Shown piece by piece: positions 63,698 to 64,000 of a DNA stretch of 64,000 bases (positions are counted from its first letter, which is position 1; every line of letters starts with the position of its first letter). This DNA is from Paragemmobacter straminiformis (GTDB lineage: Bacteria > Pseudomonadota > Alphaproteobacteria > Rhodobacterales > Rhodobacteraceae): positions 310,001 through 374,000 of the forward strand of contig NZ_JACLQD010000004.1 of NCBI RefSeq assembly GCF_014243445.1, read 5' to 3'. Both the position numbers and the translations under genes were made by a program. Below the pieces are notes generated by a model. It ran no database searches and was not told the origin of the DNA. It saw only the letters and a program-made list of their open reading frames with translations.

Positions 63698-64000
63698 TTG
63701 TCCTCGCCCCTGACCATGGTGAAGAATTCCACGCGTGTTGCGGCGGCCTTGGCGGCGCGGAGGCTGCGGGCGGCGGTCTCTGCCTCGGCCAGCGGGGCGA
63801 GGATGCGGGTCTGCACATCGGCCGCGCGGGGCGACTGCATCAGCGCGTCGACAAGTGCCGCGCGGCGGGCGTGGTCGCGGCTGCGGCCCTGCACATGGGC
63901 GTGGCCGACCTCGCCCGTGGCAAGGCGCAGCGAGCAGCGTGTCACGGTCATCTCGCCAAGGTTGAAGGCGGCCCCCGTCGCGCCGATCCGGCCGCGCACC
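63694..64000 (-). CDS. phnG: carbon-phosphorus lyase complex subunit PhnG, C-terminal part
   Basis: The frame is open to the window end, giving about 102 residues of a ~150-residue PhnG; the start lies beyond 64,000. RGRIGATGAAFNLGEMTVTR and SRDHARRAALVDALMQ match the family. It is the first known gene of phnGHIJKLN; a GntR regulator PhnF would be expected just outside. Confidence 0.93.
   Translation of the reverse strand, partial: VRGRIGATGAAFNLGEMTVTRCSLRLATGEVGHAHVQGRSRDHARRAALVDALMQSPRAADVQTRILAPLAEAETAARSLRAAKAAATRVEFFTMVRGEDK

Overview
The window is high-GC alphaproteobacterial chromosome, most likely from the Rhodobacteraceae. The evidence is a tatABC–AAA ATPase–nlpD–pcm–surE neighbourhood, a tRNA-His without the extra 5' G, a GTTC-N7-GTTC SOS box, and recurring palindromes built on a GAGTATTTGGGCAAGGATGAAG-like core between genes. 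Coding density is high, many genes overlap by 1-4 bp, and there is no prophage, insertion sequence or CRISPR array.

Left part (1-34,000), mostly household genes. It starts with a cut SDR gene, an orphan ABC ATPase and an HTH_11 regulator facing tatABC. Then come an AAA ATPase, a CNNM/CorC-type membrane protein, and a minus-strand surE-pcm-nlpD-fkbM run. Next are an aldo/keto reductase, two tandem small paralogues, divergent efp and epmA, selO, an XRE-cupin regulator and kbl-tdh (threonine catabolism). tRNA-Cys, a beta-barrel protein behind an AT-rich leader, an enolase-superfamily enzyme, a glycosidase-like protein, a DmpA-type aminopeptidase and a taurine:pyruvate-type aminotransferase follow. 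After ribE-ribB-ribH-nusB there is an SDR gene behind a strongly structured leader that looks like an undescribed riboswitch. The section ends with SOS-controlled mmcB, tRNA-His and a lone PemK/MazF toxin.

Middle part (34,459-51,722), a 17-kb organosulfur scavenging region. It holds ssuA, ssuCB with an Rrf2 regulator, a FAD-NAD(P) protein with an RBBP9-like partner, ssuD with an amidohydrolase-like protein, a GST-like protein and serine O-acetyltransferase, and a long minus-strand operon msuE-(sfnG remnant)-livG-livH-livM-livK-livF-sfnB. Transport, desulfonation by FMNH2 monooxygenases with their FMN reductase, and O-acetylserine synthesis together would turn sulfonates and sulfones into cysteine sulfur. 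Several of these operons share a bipartite upstream motif, and sfnG has lost its N-terminal part.

Right part (52,005-64,000), phosphorus economy. A winged-helix/TPR regulator is followed by a four-gene operon (PlcP-like metallophosphoesterase, GT21 and GT2 glycosyltransferases, VTT membrane protein) that fits replacement of phospholipids by glycolipids. Next is a C-P lyase cluster (phnG-phnN, phnM, DUF1045) with a three-unit Pho box between phnM and the DUF1045 gene. Both blocks would be useful under phosphate starvation.
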